DNA from: Rana temporaria | Lineage: Eukaryota > Chordata > Amphibia > Anura > Ranidae | Assembly: GCF_905171775.1 (NCBI RefSeq) | Contig: NC_053494.1 | Location: 155,732,115-155,796,114 of the forward strand | Direction: 5' to 3' | Length of the DNA: 64,000 nt | Shown: positions 12,238 through 24,489 of the stretch, in pieces | How the letters are laid out: each line of letters starts with the position of its first letter | Numbering within the stretch: the stretch's first letter is position 1 | The notes under the pieces: generated by a model | Told to the model about the DNA's origin: nothing | Seen by the model: the letters and a program-made list of their open reading frames with translations, nothing else | Databases searched by the model: none | Position numbers and translations under genes: made by a program

Positions 12238-12973
12238 TAGGGCCGAAACAACTAATCGATTATGAAAATTGTAATCGATTTCCTAATCGATTAATTGGCC
12301 AGTAACATAATGGGGTTAAAAAAAAACTAAAATTAGCCCTTTATAGTACAAAAAAGCAAATCGCTACTGTAAATATTACTTTCACTGTCCCACAGTAAAA
12401 AAAATTAACCCCTTACAGTAGCGATTATTTGCTCTTTTTGTACATTGTTTTTTTAACCCCATTATGTTACTAAACATCTCAGGCCTGGGCTCACACCTGT
12501 TTTTTGGTGCTTTTCGCAGAAACACACTACAGTTCATTTACATGTTTTACTATGGGACACGTTCACTTCCATTATTTTATTTTCAGCTGATGCGTATTTG
12601 GAAAGGGCAAGGACTTTTTAAACGCAAAACGGTGCTATTTTTTTTTTTTTTTGGTTCAATATACTTCAATGGAGAAGCTGCAGAAAAGCATGTAATGTGT
12701 TTTTGCGTCAATTTGTGTTTTGTAATCTGCCCAACAACAAATTGGCCCAAAAAAAAAAAAAAAAGTCCCAATAAGCGTATATTGTAGGACTGCAACTAAC
12801 GATTATTTTTTATAATCGATTAGTTGGCCGATTTATTGTTTTGATTAATCGGATAATGACCTTTGTAAAAAATGCTTTTTTTTTTTTTTTTTTTTTGGGT
12901 CATTATCCGATTAATCGAAACAATAAATCGGCCAACTAATCGATTATGAAAATAATCGTTAGTTGCAGTCCTA
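12238..12973. mobile_element. hAT-type element, TSD CAATATAC, with internal palindrome
   Basis: Left end TAGGGCCGAAACAACTAATC, right end CGTTAGTTGCAGTCCTA, flanked by the perfect 8-bp repeat CAATATAC (12230-12237 and 12974-12981). It is inserted in the family A repeat. The first 240 bp is itself palindromic around the CTTTCACTGTCCCACAG region. The last part belongs to a near-perfect inverted repeat (12749-12861 with 12898-13010) that extends past the element's own end into the host repeat. No transposase. Confidence 0.8.
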
Positions 12974-13010
12974 CAATATACGCTTATTGGGACTTTTTTT
13001 TTTTTTTTTT
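12749..13010. repeat. 113-bp-arm near-perfect palindrome crossing a transposon end
   Basis: Left arm 12749-12861 and right arm 12898-13010 are complementary with about two mismatches; the loop is about 36 nt and T-rich. The right arm contains 76 bp of the hAT element plus 37 bp of the host beyond it (TSD, CGCTTATTGGGAC and poly-T). The left arm, wholly inside the element, carries the complement of all of this. Confidence 0.85.
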
Positions 13011-13149
13011 AAACAAAAACATGTACCGGTAGCAGAATACATATTGACCTAAATTAATGAAGAAATTTGATTTATCATTTTTTATAGCAGAATGTTAAAC
13101 AAACAAACAAACACACACACACACACACACCAACCCATACACCCTCTGC

Positions 13150-13502
13150 AAGAAAAAGGCATAATGAGCTAGTATGCAATAGCATACTAGCTCATTATGA
13201 AATACTTACCTTAGAATGATGCCCCGCACGGCCAACATCTTTTCCCGGAGCTACTTCTGGGTTTGCGGGCTCCGGCGATGTGACTGGCCGGAGCCGCAAT
13301 GACGTCACTGCCACGGGGGCCGCCAGTTATGGCAAGGGCCCTGAAGAAAATGTCACAAGCGAGCCGTTCCTTGAAAGTGTCGGTGAAAGTGTTTACAGTA
13401 AAGATCTCTGAAACAGTGCAAGTTTAGGAGATATTTAAAGTACCTACACAGGAAAGCCTTATCTGTAGGTAAAATATAAGAGGAACACTACTTCCTCTTT
13501 AA
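13150..13502. mobile_element. MITE (TCATTATGAAATACTTACC family)
   Basis: Starts with a hairpin ATAATGAGCTAGTATG against CATACTAGCTCATTAT and shares that motif, TACTTACCTTAGAA and TTTAGGAGATATTT with the opposite-strand copy at 39636-39935. Ends in TTCCTCTTTAA. GC-rich centre, non-coding. Confidence 0.6.
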
Positions 13503-13803
13503 GGCACTGCTGCCTCTGAATGTTAGTCTTACAGCAAGGCGTGGTAAATCAGTAGTAGGGAAAAGATCACTTACAGGGAGACAACAGGCAATACTGACCC
13601 TGATTATATCATCCATGACATAACTGTGTGCGTTAAGTTAGGAGACGCAGGTTCATTCAGTACATCTACACACTGAGTGTGCATTATCACACACCAAGGG
13701 ACTTGATGTTAAACCTACACTGGTGTTTGCTCATCAAAACATATGCACAACTACGTAAAAATTATTTACTTGCTTTAAAAAAAAAAAAAAAAAAAAAGTT
13801 TTT

Positions 13804-14329
13804 TTAAAGCGGGGGTTCACCCTTAGAGGGCACTTTTCCCCCTTAGATTCCTGCTCGTTTTTACTAGGGGAATCGGCTATTTATTTTAAAATATGTGCAG
13901 TACTTACCCGTTTACGAGATGCATCCTCTCCGTCGCTTCCGGGTATGGGCTTCGGGAATGGGCGTTCCTTCTTGATCGACAGTCTTCCGAGAGGCTTCCG
14001 ACGGTCGCATCCATCGCGTCACGATTTTCCGAAAGAAGCCGAACGTCGGTGCGCAGGCGCAGTATAGAGCCGCACCGACGTTCGGCTTCTTTCGGCTACG
14101 ACTGACGCGATGGATGCGACCGTCGGAAGCCTCTCGGAAGGCTGTCAATCAAGAAGGAACGCCCGCTCCCGAAGACCCATACCCGGAAGCGACGGAGAAG
14201 ATGCAGCTCGAAAACGTGTAAGTACAGCTCATATTTTACTACAAATAGCCGATTCCCCTAGACCGAACGAGCAGGAACCTTATGGGAGAAAAAAATAAAT
14301 TTCATAAATGGGTGAACTCCCGCTTTAAG
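13804..14329. mobile_element. Palindromic MITE, TTAAAGCGGG termini (copy 1)
   Basis: Ends TTAAAGCGGGGGTTCACCC and GGGTGAACTCCCGCTTTAA. The arms are complementary almost throughout, for example GAAGCCGAACGTCGGTGC against GCACCGACGTTCGGCTTC at the centre. Strongly CpG-rich against AT-rich flanks. The open frames here are mirror images of each other and not genes. The sister copy at 17403-17915 is inverted at the centre. Confidence 0.85.
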
Positions 14330-14536
14330 TAATGGAGAGCATTGTGCAGCTATTTTATCCTGTTACACATTATAGCATTGCAAAAAGGAATGCAGACATG
14401 AAGGAAGGAAGCAACCAAGGTGGTCATTAAAATCGATTTCCAGCTCAAAGGGGGAGAGGCTGGCATTAGACCTTTTATAATTTTAAGGTGCACCACACAA
14501 GTTAAGAGAGTCGGGCTGCAATGAATATCCTTATCA

Positions 14537-15341
14537 CAGGGCTCGACAAATCCCGGGCGCCAGGTCTCCATGGCGACTAGAAATAGGGTCCTGGCGACTT
14601 GGCTTGAAAGGGGGGCAAAAAAAATAATAATTTTGTGAGCTGGCGCCATCTGGGTGGTGAGCCGTTGATATTACAAGTTATTACCACCAGATGTGTAAGC
14701 TGGCGCCATCTGGTGGTGGTCGTTGGTATTACAAGTTAAACAGCAATTCTAATGTAATTTTTCACTATTTTCACTGCCATCTTCTTCCCTCTAATTAGAA
14801 CCCCCAAACATTATATATATTTTTTATCCTAACACCCTAGAGAATAAAATTGCGATCGTTGCAATACTTTGTCACGCCGTATTTGCGCAGCGGTCTTACA
14901 AGCGCACTTTTTTGGGAAAAAATTACGCTTTTTTAAATTAAAAAAATAAGACAACAGTAAAGTTATCCCCATTTTTTTTATATTATGAAAGATAATGTTA
15001 CGCCGAGTAAATTGATACCCAACATGTCACGCTTCAAAATTACGTCCGCTCGTGGAATGGTGACAAACTTTTACCCTTTAAAATCTCCATAGGCGACGTT
15101 TAAAAAATTCTACAGGTTGCATGTTTTGAGTTACAGAGAAGGTCTAGGGCTAGAATTATTGCTCTCGCTCTACCAATCGCGGCGATACCTCACATGTGTG
15201 GTTTGAACACCGTTTACATATGTGGTCGCTGCTCACGTATGTGTTCGCTTCTGCGCGCAAGCTCGTCGGGACGGGGCGCGTTTTCTGGCTCCCAACTTTT
15301 TTAGCTGGCTCCTAGATTCCAAGCAAATTTGTCAACCCCTG
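14537..15341. mobile_element. hAT-type non-autonomous element, TSD CCTTATCA
   Basis: Begins CAGGGCTCGACAAATCC and ends GGATTTGTC-like inverted: TTTGTCAACCCCTG. Perfect 8-bp duplication CCTTATCA at 14529-14536 and 15342-15349. The interior has a tandem duplication of a ~63-bp unit containing GCTGGCGCCATCTGG (14640-14735). 805 bp, no coding sequence. Confidence 0.85.
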
Positions 15342-15349
15342 CCTTATCA

Positions 15350-16575
15350 CATATTATTCCAACATCGATGAATTAAAAAGATTGCGGATAAACTTTTATG
15401 AATGGATTTTGGGACTTGTTCTATTTATTGTGTGAAAGGAGGAGCACTATGCACCTTAAATTTTGGAATTTTACATCAGATTATTTCATTGGCTATTTTA
15501 TATTTAATAAAATTATGGTATATAATTGTAGCACAGCACGTTTTTTCAGTAATCGCAACAACTAGTCCTCTACCTTGCACTTGTCTGCACACACTGCCCA
15601 TTATTTCAGTCTCCATGCACAGTAGTCCCAAATATCTGGCAGAATGGACATTAGCCGGATATTCTGCCAAGAACCAGTTACTTACATTAACTAGAAATTA
15701 TAAGTTGCAGAGCTCAAATTATTAATTTTTAAATAAAAAAAGGGAAGATGTACAGATATTTAATAAAGTCACAGGATGCAATTAAAAAAAACAATTGGTA
15801 AGCTGCTTTACAGTGATACAATGATGCGAGTCGCACACTTAAGCTAAGAAGGGCAAGTACTGTTCAGCTATTACACTTAAATCTTGCTTTTGTTGATTTA
15901 GAAACTTGATGATTGGCCCATAATTAGGTTAAATAGCTACTGGGAAAGGATAGTTGCTGCCACATGCGAGTAGAAGGAAACCCATAGGAATACACATTAT
16001 GTTATTTTTGTTATCACCGGTTAGGTAATAATGGCAATACAAACAAGTTATATGCATGAGGTGATTCTTATTGCACTGACTAATGCATTCCATAATTAGA
16101 CACTTTCAAGATGAGTCATGTGACACAAGTGGGCACAGAGTGCGAAAGAAGGAATACAAAAGCATAATAGATGTGAAAAGACAGAGACATCCTCCTCGCT
16201 GGTTTCATTTAAATTCTCCTAACAATACCCCAAAGGGGGATCTTTCTAAATCTATTTTTTATATATCCTCAGTGTTTCTGCTAATCAGATTTTTGTCATT
16301 TGGGATGAAAGAAAGCTTTTCTACTAGCAGTGTATTTTTTATGCCAAACAAATATTGCGCTTTTTTCTGCAGCTACTTTCCTTTATTTTCTACCAGTGTC
16401 TCCAATACTATTTGGAGATCCTAATGACAGTGATTTGTGCCAATATATGCGCATTTATTTTTTCATAGGACTGTTCACAAAAAAAAAAATTCACAAAAGC
16501 GCATCACCTTAAGGGAATCATAAAAAAAAAAAAAAAAAAAAACAGTCCAAATTTACTTTTTCTGTTTACTTTTTC
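15350..16575. other. Non-genic stretch
   Basis: Apparently unique, AT-rich sequence; no conserved coding block, splice signature or clear transposon ends. Short open frames (for example 16083-16424) lack protein-like composition. Confidence 0.4.
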
Positions 16576-17320
16576 TGTTTAAACACTTAAGACCCGGACC
16601 AATATGCAGGTTAAGGACCTGGCCCTATTTTGCGATTCGGCACTGCGTCGATATAAATGACAATTGCGCAGTTGTGCGACATGGCTCCCAAACAAAATTG
16701 GCGTCCTTTTTCCCCCCACAAATAGAGCTTTCTTTTGGTGGTATTTGATCACCTCTGCAGTTATTTTTTGCGCTATGAACAAAAATAGAGCGACAATTTT
16801 GAAAAAAAATAAATTGCAATATTTTTTACTTTTTGCTATAATAAGACCCCCCCCCCCCCAAAAAAAAATTTAAAAAAATTATAGCGTCTACAAAATAGGG
16901 GATAGTTTTATGTCATTTTTTTAACTACTAATGAACCGATTACTGTGAAAATGACAATGGCAGTGAAGGGGTTAACCACTAGGGGGCACTGTAGGGGTTA
17001 AGTGTTCCCTAAGGGAGAGATTCTTACTGTAGGGGGGCGTGGCTATAACAGGGAATAAAAATAAATAAAAATAATTGATAAAAATAAATAGATCCTGTTC
17101 CCTTAAAGCATGTTATACAACACAGTGATTGCACAGCCTAAAAAAACTGACTGATCCTGCCTGGTTCTGCTCTCCCATCTGTAAACTGACAACGGTTTAT
17201 CATGGCTGCTGAATCCTGACACTGGCCAGTTTATGTGCCTCTGACGTCAGCGTCAGAGTTCTCAGCCCTGCCCACTATAGCCGAGGAGTCACGTGAGCGC
17301 CGGGAGACGCTCTAGGATAG
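16576..17320 (-). mobile_element. Family A repeat (copy 3), inverted, partial
   Basis: Reverse-orientation copy of the 10244 repeat. It begins AACACTTAAGACCCGGACC and contains TTTTGCGATTCGGCACTGCG, GAGCTTTCTTTTGGTGG, CAAAATAGGGGATA and CCACTAGGGGGCACTG in that order. The part after about 17000 is diverged and its far end is uncertain. Confidence 0.7.
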
Positions 17321-17402
17321 AGTAGAAATCTGCAATTTTGTTTTTATACAGCACACATAGCATTATGTAACAGATTGGATGGTATACAGATGATATAGTG
17401 GC

Positions 17403-17915
17403 TTAAAGCGGGAGTTCACCCATAAAACAAATTTTCCCCTTAGATGGATGCTCGTTTTGTCTAGGGGAATCGGCTAGTTGTTTTAAAATATGAGCTGTAC
17501 TTACCGTTTGAGATGCATCTTCTCCGTCGCTTCCGGGTATGGGTCTTCGGGAGCGGGCGTTCCTTCTTGATTGACAGTCTTCCGAGAGGCTTCCGACGGT
17601 CGCATCCATCGCGTCACTAGTAGCCGAAAGAAGCCGAACGTCGGTGCGGCTCTATACTGCGCCTGAGCACCGACGTTCGGCTTCTTTCGGAAAATCGTGA
17701 CGCGATGGATGCGACCGTCGGAAGCCTCTCGGAAGACTGTCAATCAAAATAGGAACGCCCAGTCCCGCAGCCCATACCCGGAAGCGGCGGAGAAGATGCA
17801 TCTCGTAAATGGTAAGTACAGCTCATATTTTAAAACAACTAGCCGATTCCCCTAGACAAAACGAGCATGAAGCTAAGGGGAAAAAGTGTTATGTACGGGT
17901 GAACCCCTGCTTTAA
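17403..17915. mobile_element. Palindromic MITE, TTAAAGCGGG termini (copy 2)
   Basis: Same family as 13804-14329. Ends TTAAAGCGGGAGTTCACCC and GGGTGAACCCCTGCTTTAA, with the central loop in the opposite orientation. The arms hold GCTTCCGACGGTCGCATCC and its complement. Confidence 0.85.
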
Positions 17916-18080
17916 CAACCACTTTAAATCTAATCTTTCCTTCAGCAAAGCCATGGCCAGTACAGAGGCTCACGTTATGTAGTCTATGCATGAAGGGGTT
18001 TGGGAGCTTAAAAATTGGTCCTTGTTGACTCTGCTAGACAACCAGCAATCACAGAATGTGAAGTTAGTAGTGGTGGTGAC

Positions 18081-18516
18081 CAGGGGTCAAGTCCTGGGGA
18101 AAAAAAGTGTGGGAACTCCCACCCAAGATCCACTCCCCCACCAAAAAAAAAAAAAAAAAAAAAATATACGCTCCTATGCATAATTACTGTTTTTTTTTTA
18201 AGCAAGTTCTTTCTAAATCCCGCGATAACTCGCGACAGACCTCCGCAATGTCTCCTGGGAACAATGACAAAAGCTCCCAGGAGACATTGCGGCATCGAGG
18301 AAGTGACGGAATACCCGCACACTACCCAATGAATCCATATACATGAAGCGGCCAGTAACATATGATTACTAAGGTTCGCCTGCCCCTAACAGTGACTCGA
18401 GCTGGGCATCGCCGCTTAGTGAAGGATTGGCTCGGTTGCTCTAGTGCTGCAAAGAGAACAGCGTTTCTGCTGTGAAAAAAGTGCAGGAACTCCGTTCTCA
18501 AGGGACTTGAGCTCTG
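18081..18516. mobile_element. hAT-type element, TSD GTGGTGAC
   Basis: Ends CAGGGGTCAAGTCCTGGG and CAAGGGACTTGAGCTCTG; perfect 8-bp duplication GTGGTGAC at 18073-18080 and 18517-18524. It contains a perfect 18-bp hairpin, CCGCAATGTCTCCTGGGA with its complement, separated by 14 nt (18244-18293). 436 bp, non-coding. Confidence 0.85.
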
Positions 18517-19247
18517 GTGGTGACCCTGTCCAACTCTGTTTAGATGGCCACAAGCCGCTGACACAGGAGTCGGTACCTGCTGCCTATAAGCTTGCTGTGC
18601 AAGGTTTGCAACATGTAAAATGTGACAACTGGAGCTTTTATTTCCATATTAAAGAAGGTCCTACTCTATACCATCGTTTGTCTTTCTAGCTTAAAAAGAT
18701 GTAACTAAAAGGCATCTGTGTCCCATTGAGGAGATTCCTCTTTAATTTCTGTTCCATAGTCCAAACAGGAAGTAGAAATTCCTCCAATGTGAAGGAATCC
18801 CAGGGTCTGTCCCCATTAGAGGATCTCCCCTCTATTACTGTTCCAATATCCATTGTAGCCAATCAGCTTCTAACTTCAGCTTGTTTAAGCTCTGGCAATT
18901 ACCTGGAAGCCAGTTTCTATGCAGAGCTGCACCAGACTTTGCACTCTCCCGTTTTAGTAAATCGGCCTCTTTGTATTCTTCAGCTTCTAATCAGAGCAAC
19001 AGAATGTGGAGCCTTCACACGGCATGCTAGTAATTCTGCAGTTAAAGTGGAAGTAAACCCTCCTATTGTTTTCAGCCAAGGAAGCTGCTATCTTGGCCAA
19101 AGTTTAATCCTCAACTGCCATGATGCTGCACATGTGATCAGTTATGACACCAGCCATTTGATGATTTGACAGTTTAGCTAAGAGCACAACCAATGTGACA
19201 GTTACATTTCCGGCACGTGGCAGAATGTATTTTTTTTTAATTGTTAA

Positions 19248-19725
19248 GAGCCGGTTCACACTAGGGCGACACGACTTCCAGCGCGACTTTCAGAGGCGAC
19301 TCCGACACGACTTGAACATGAACCACAGGGCGATCTGGGGCGATTTACAACACAACTTGAAGTTGTCTCCAGGACAGGAGACTTTCCAGTGGCCAATAAA
19401 ACAACAATCAGCTCTAGGAGAGGGAGGGGGAGGGAGGGGTGCAGGAGATGTTTCCCTGAGAAATGTATGTTATCTTCCTGGAAAGTAGCTTCAGATAAGA
19501 CAGTGATCCGACTTCTGAGGCGACTTCCATTGAAATCAATGGGTACAAATCGCCTACAAGTCGAATTGAAGTAGTACAGGAACCTTTTCTGAAGTCGGAT
19601 CGCCTTGAGTCGTGTGTATTAACACTGCTCCCATTCACTTCCATTGTTTTTCTCTACAGCGCGACTTGGGACGACTTGAGGCGACATGAAGTCGGATCGC
19701 AAGTCGCCCCAGTGTGAACCGGCTC
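19248..19725. mobile_element. MITE flanked by TTAA, GAGCCGGTTCACAC ends
   Basis: TIR GAGCCGGTTCACACTAGGG and its complement CCAGTGTGAACCGGCTC, flanked on both sides by TTAA (19244-19247 and 19726-19729), consistent with piggyBac-type TTAA targeting. The interior carries many copies of a GCGACTT motif. Non-coding. Confidence 0.75.
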
Positions 19726-19852
19726 TTAATGGATGGTTTTACTTCCGCTTTACTATGGCTGATGCCACCCTTTTATCCTGCTGCGGTTACATCATGTCAC
19801 TGCCCAGTCTCCATCAATGCAGAAAGGCCCAATGAAGATGATACAAAGTTAA

Positions 19853-19932
19853 AGTGATTGTAAACGATTGTAATACCACCCATTCGGTTTAAAATTGAAA
19901 TGCAAGACTTTTTTTTTTTTATACAAAAACAC

Positions 19933-19963
<31 letters not shown>

Positions 19964-20320
19964 GTTCCCAGCTGCATAAGAGCTGGGGGGGGGGGGGGCA
20001 CACTGAGCTTTCCAGTGAATGGCTGTGCAGCAGGGGCGTTTCAGGACAAGTCTGATCATTGGGGGAGAGCACACTGGAGAACTGACAAATATGTGCTCTC
20101 CTACTTAGTGTGGTCAGTTTTTAATAGGAAAGCAAGTGGACTGGCAAGAAAACCAGGGATTGCACACAAAGGAAGTAATACAAGGAAAAGGATACATTTT
20201 CTTTTCCTTTTTTTGAAAAGGAGGCTGCATCACTTCACAATTCTAAGAGCCATTAAAACGCAATATTGCGGTTTCCATTATACGTGTTCACATACACGTT
20301 AAAAGGAATCTCTTTCATGC
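19853..20320. mobile_element. Probable MITE with TTAAAGTGATTG end and CA repeat
   Basis: Starts with GTTAAAGTGATTGTAAACG and includes a T-run, an (AC)n tract at 19932-19961 and a G-run at 19986-19997. The right boundary is not clear, so extent is approximate. Confidence 0.4.
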
Positions 20321-20903
20321 TGATCTACAAGACTAAGTGCAACTGGAATTCTTTCAGTGGATAGACTAAAGCTGAATATACACTAGTAGAATTTTGTTCA
20401 ACATTTTTCAGTTTAGGTTAAAAAAAATAATAATTTAATTAGTGGGGTCAAAATAAACATTTATTTTCGACAGCAATGATTAAATTCAAAAGAACAGCGT
20501 ATGTGGTTTTCCTTTATGAAATTACATTTATTCCAAAATTGAATGTTAAAAACGCAAACAATTTTAATTTTTTTTATATATACGGCCCAGTTGACTGTAC
20601 AAAGAATTATTGTATGAACATTTGTTCAAAAATCTACTAGTGCATAGGCAGTTTAAGACTTTGCATTCATTGCACATTGTTGCTGCTGCTGCTGCTATTA
20701 TGGGATCAGTAAAGTTTTGTTTTTTTTTTTTTTTTATAAAACTATAAAATGTGAATGACCAGGTTGTTTAAGGTCACTCAAATACAATGTTGCAACCTAT
20801 CTGCGCTCAGACCAAGTTGATTCTTTTGTTTGTTGAATAAGAATATTTCTAGTTAACAAGGAGAATCGTGAAAAAAAAAAAAAAAAAAAGAAGTATTCTC
20901 TAC

Positions 20904-21453
20904 TTAAAGCGGATCTCCCATGCAATTACGTTTTTTTTTTTTTTTGTCTAGTTACATAGCTAATTGCAGGGGTTAAATTAACTTACTTCTCTCCGCTCTA
21001 ACGTCCGCTCCGCTCCCTTTGTGTGCTGAAGAAAGACTTATATTCCTTCCGTTGCCATTTGTAGTGTGGGCATTCGATACGGGCAGGGACTTCATGGTTG
21101 CGGTGATGCTGTGTTCCCAGCATCCACCGCTCGATCTCGCGCATGCGCACACGCAGCACGGACCATGGGCGTCAGCGTCTGTGTTGCCATAGCAATGGCC
21201 CCCGAAATCACGCGATGTTTCGTCTAGGCCAGAATAGGACAACGAGGGAGCTATGAAACAAGCTCCCAGAAGACGCAGCGTGGGACAGGAAATAAGAATA
21301 ACCCGAGGAAAACCCGAAGGCTTCAGACCGGAAGGCAAACGAAGAACTCAGGTAATGTACATATTTATTAAACTTAAATATCCATTTCGGTATTGTTTTT
21401 TAGTATTAGAAATATTACAAATGACTTAAAAATCGGGTGGAGCTCCGCTTTAA
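20904..21453. mobile_element. MITE with TTAAAGCGGANCTCC ends
   Basis: Ends TTAAAGCGGATCTCCC and GGTGGAGCTCCGCTTTAA. GC-rich, CpG-rich interior different from the 13.8/17.4-kb family although the outermost bases are the same. It abuts the next MITE at its right TTAA. Confidence 0.75.
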
Positions 21454-21926
21454 AGTGTTTCCAAAGGCTGAAGTTTTTTTTACCTTCATGCATTCTATAC
21501 ATGAAGGTAAAAAAAACCTTCTCTGTGCAGCAACCCCCCTAATACTCATCTGAGGCCCATCTCGATCCAGTGCATTAGAGTCTCAGCCTTCTGGGGACTC
21601 ACCCTCCTCATTAGCTGAGACAGAAGTGGAAGCCTATCTCCCACTGCTGTCAATCACATCCACTGTGCCAATGAGGAGAGGAGAGAGGGGGTAGGCCCAA
21701 GCTGTGGCCCTGTGTGTGAATGAACGGGCGCTCCCATTGCAATATATTTGCTCTAGGGGTACTTGGCAGGAGGAAGGGACCAAGAGCGCCAGTGATGGAC
21801 CTGAGAAGAGGATGGGGGCTGCTCTGTGCAAAACCATTTCATTTCACAGAGCAGGCGAGTATGACATGGCATTTATTTATTTTTTTTAACTAACAAAAAG
21901 GAAGAAAGTCTTTAACATCACTTTAA
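21450..21926. mobile_element. MITE with TTTAAAGTGTTT end, abutting the previous one
   Basis: Begins TTTAAAGTGTTTCCAAAGG, ends TCTTTAACATCACTTTAA. It contains a hairpin TTTTTTTACCTTCATG against CATGAAGGTAAAAAAA at 21475-21515. It shares the TTAAA junction with the element to its left. Confidence 0.6.
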
Positions 21927-23093
21927 TGCATCAGCTAAGTGTTGTCTTAACGAGTGAAAGAATAAAATCTAGATTTTTAAAGATAGATTGTAGGCTAGAA
22001 CACACAGATAGGAGTATATTGTGACTGTAGGCAAAATATGAAAAGGTGCAAAACAAGATAAATTGGTGATCGGAGATCCGTTTGTCAACGTGAATAAAGG
22101 CACCATTCTTATGAGTGTTTTTTCACATTGTGAATCCCAATGGCATTACCCTACCGATTCCTGTAGTTGGGATTGTCAGCTGCGTGTGGATAGCAGCAGC
22201 CACCGAGCCCATACAATGCAATGACAGGCTGTTGGTGCCTGCAGCTATTTGTGCCCATTTGCCACATCCAGGGATCACTGTAGATTCCTGCTGCTGGGTT
22301 TTGCAGCGTGGCCTTCTGAACTACAGAGGTATTAAAGGAGGAGTCTCAGGAGGTGGAGTCAGTACAGGGATCACTAATTGCAGACAGCAAGGTATCATGG
22401 GATATATAGTCCTTGGAAATGGAAAGTGAACCGCAGAGGAGTACCTGCAAAGCATGCAGGAAATCCAGGGAGTTCTGGAAAGAGATGTTGAGGTTATAAA
22501 ATGAAAAAGTGTATGTTTTGCCAGCACAACTCCTTAAGCCAAGGTGCAATTGGAAGAAATGATAATCATAACCAATTTGGCAAGGTATGGCATCCACAGA
22601 GATATTTTGACTATTTATATGCCAGAAAATTTGACATTTACCAGCATAATAAAGACACGTTTGTCTAATAGATTTGTGCGCTGAATATTGCAAATTATCC
22701 CTGGATTTTCTTTCATTAATGCATAAAAAAAAAAAAAATCAATTAGTATTTTTTCCAAGGCTGTGCAATATTAGTCTTGAACCACTGTTTATTAATGTAT
22801 TTAATCACTGTTCTATGGCAGCCAGCTGAGACAGAGAATGCAGAGCATGGGAAAATTATCATAATTAAGGGGTTGTAGGGTTTTAATAAGCTAGATTTAA
22901 GTTTTCCCAGGTTAAAATATGTATGTGGTCTCAAATTTGCCTTTTAAGCTCCTATGATACAATACACTCATATCTAGGCAGGTGCTTAAACCATGTGCGT
23001 TGACTGAAACACAAGCTTAAAGTAATAAAAATCATCTTTAAACGGCCTGGTGAGACCATTAATAAGAAAAAAAAAAAAATAAGGGCACATTGT
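21927..23093. other. Non-genic stretch
   Basis: No gene recognised. Contains a poly-A run (22727-22738) and otherwise unique-looking sequence. Confidence 0.4.
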
Positions 23094-23098
23094 GTACT

Positions 23099-23693
23099 TG
23101 TAACGGAACGTCCCACACTCCGATTGATTGCTTCCTTCATATACCGTTTCCTATCAGTCTGGATGTAGATATCAGATATTCCAGCTGCCCTCAACACACA
23201 ACGAGACGAGACTTGTTTGTGTGCTGAACATGGAGTGTTTAATCGAACCAAGAATACAGCCTTATATACAGTTTAAAGAGGTAACCAGAACATAAATTAA
23301 CATGAGCTAATTAACTAATCATTTGAGTGTGACCCTGATACATGACCTTTTTCAAGTTAGACATCCCTTCTCCTCTCACCTGCTATACAATACACATTAT
23401 CATAAGTGTAAACACAGGACATCTTCACACAATAGCAGGGTCAATTAGCAGAGAACAGAGATGGCTGGAGGCGAGGACATTAGCATCTATGAATGAGTCA
23501 CTCATACAACCAACCCTTTGAGTTTAGAATCAACAACCAGCAAATAGTTCTCACAGATATCCTGGAATATATTGTGGACAATAATTACATAATAATCCCC
23601 TCTTAGGTAGTCCAATATATCATTTCTCAGTCATCCTATGCCCCTAGTGGACATAGGATAATTTTAGACATAAGAGGGTCCGAGTCTGTCACA
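23099..23693 (-). mobile_element. Solo LTR of an LTR retrotransposon
   Basis: On the minus strand it starts TGTGACAGACTCGG and ends GGGACGTTCCGTTACA (TG...CA termini). It is flanked by the 5-bp direct repeat GTACT (23094-23098 and 23694-23698). Sense-strand promoter and end signals are in the right order: a TATA box CTGTATATAAGGC (complement of 23259-23271) and the polyadenylation signal ATTAAA (complement of 23238-23243), followed by the R/U5-like end. No internal region, primer site or second LTR is nearby, so it is the product of LTR-LTR recombination. Gypsy versus ERV origin cannot be decided from the LTR alone. Confidence 0.85.
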
Positions 23694-23799
23694 GTACTGA
23701 CCAATCCTGTTGAAATCTAGATATCTGTACTCAATTACTCCATAACAGGCAAGTAAAATTGAGTGCACTTCACATTTTCTGAAAAGGTAAACTAATCCT

Positions 23800-24054
23800 T
23801 TAGGCCCTATTAACACGTGTGCAGGTTGCAGTTTGCATATTGCAGGTGCATTTTTCAATATACAACTTTAAACCAGCGAGTTCTATGGAACTAAAAAACT
23901 GAAAAAAAAAAGTCCCTGGCCCTTTCCATAAAATGCACAGATGTGAACTACATCCATAGAAAACCATGTTAAACGGACCGTAGCGCATTTCTGCAAAAAC
24001 TGAAATGCACACAAAAAAAAAAAAAAATGCTTAGGTGTGACCCAGGCCTTAATG
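23800..24054. mobile_element. MITE with TTTAGGCCCTATTAACAC / GTGTGACCCAGGCCTTA ends
   Basis: The termini are imperfect inverted repeats of the TTAGGCC..TTCACAC class. Inside are AATGCACAGATGTGAACTAC and poly-A runs. Non-coding. Confidence 0.6.
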
Positions 24055-24489
24055 TGCAACTCCAACAAGTATATTTGATTCAACTGTATTCAAAAACAGA
24101 AGTTTGGGATTTTATACACCGGGAAAAGAACAAGTCAATCCTAAATCTTAGCAACTCAGCATCTGGCCCTTCACACTTTGCATATTCTGTGTTTATTGAA
24201 ATAAAAAAAAAATAGCCTATTCCCATTGGAACATATCACTTCTAAACAAATATAAGATATACAACATCCAGTCCCTATTTACAAGTCTGCTACTACTAGA
24301 ACTATTGAGCTCCAGGAAAAGTCTTTGGGAAAACAAAAAGTTGGCCAAACACAGGAAGGTGATAAGCACATTACACAAAACAAACAAAAAAAAGTTTTTT
24401 TTAGGTCAGCAGCTACAAATACCATTTGGTTGGGAGAGGGTAGAGAACCTCCACTTTGATCACAAAGACAACTGGGAGGTAGTGGGAGA

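Larger units (their letters stand above)
11755..13095. mobile_element. Family A repeat (copy 2), split by a hAT insertion
   Basis: Diverged copy of the 10244 repeat in the same orientation. It is recognisable up to CTATAACTTTTGCGGAAACC (about 12207-12226), is interrupted at 12238, and resumes after 12973 with CGCTTATTGGGAC and AGAATACATATTGACCTAAA. The part before the insertion differs strongly from copy 1, so it is an older subfamily. Confidence 0.65.

Noticed and set aside
13893..14298. Pairs of arginine- and serine-rich frames on opposite strands, repeated at 17403-17743
   Set aside because: Mirror-image readings of the arms of palindromic MITEs.
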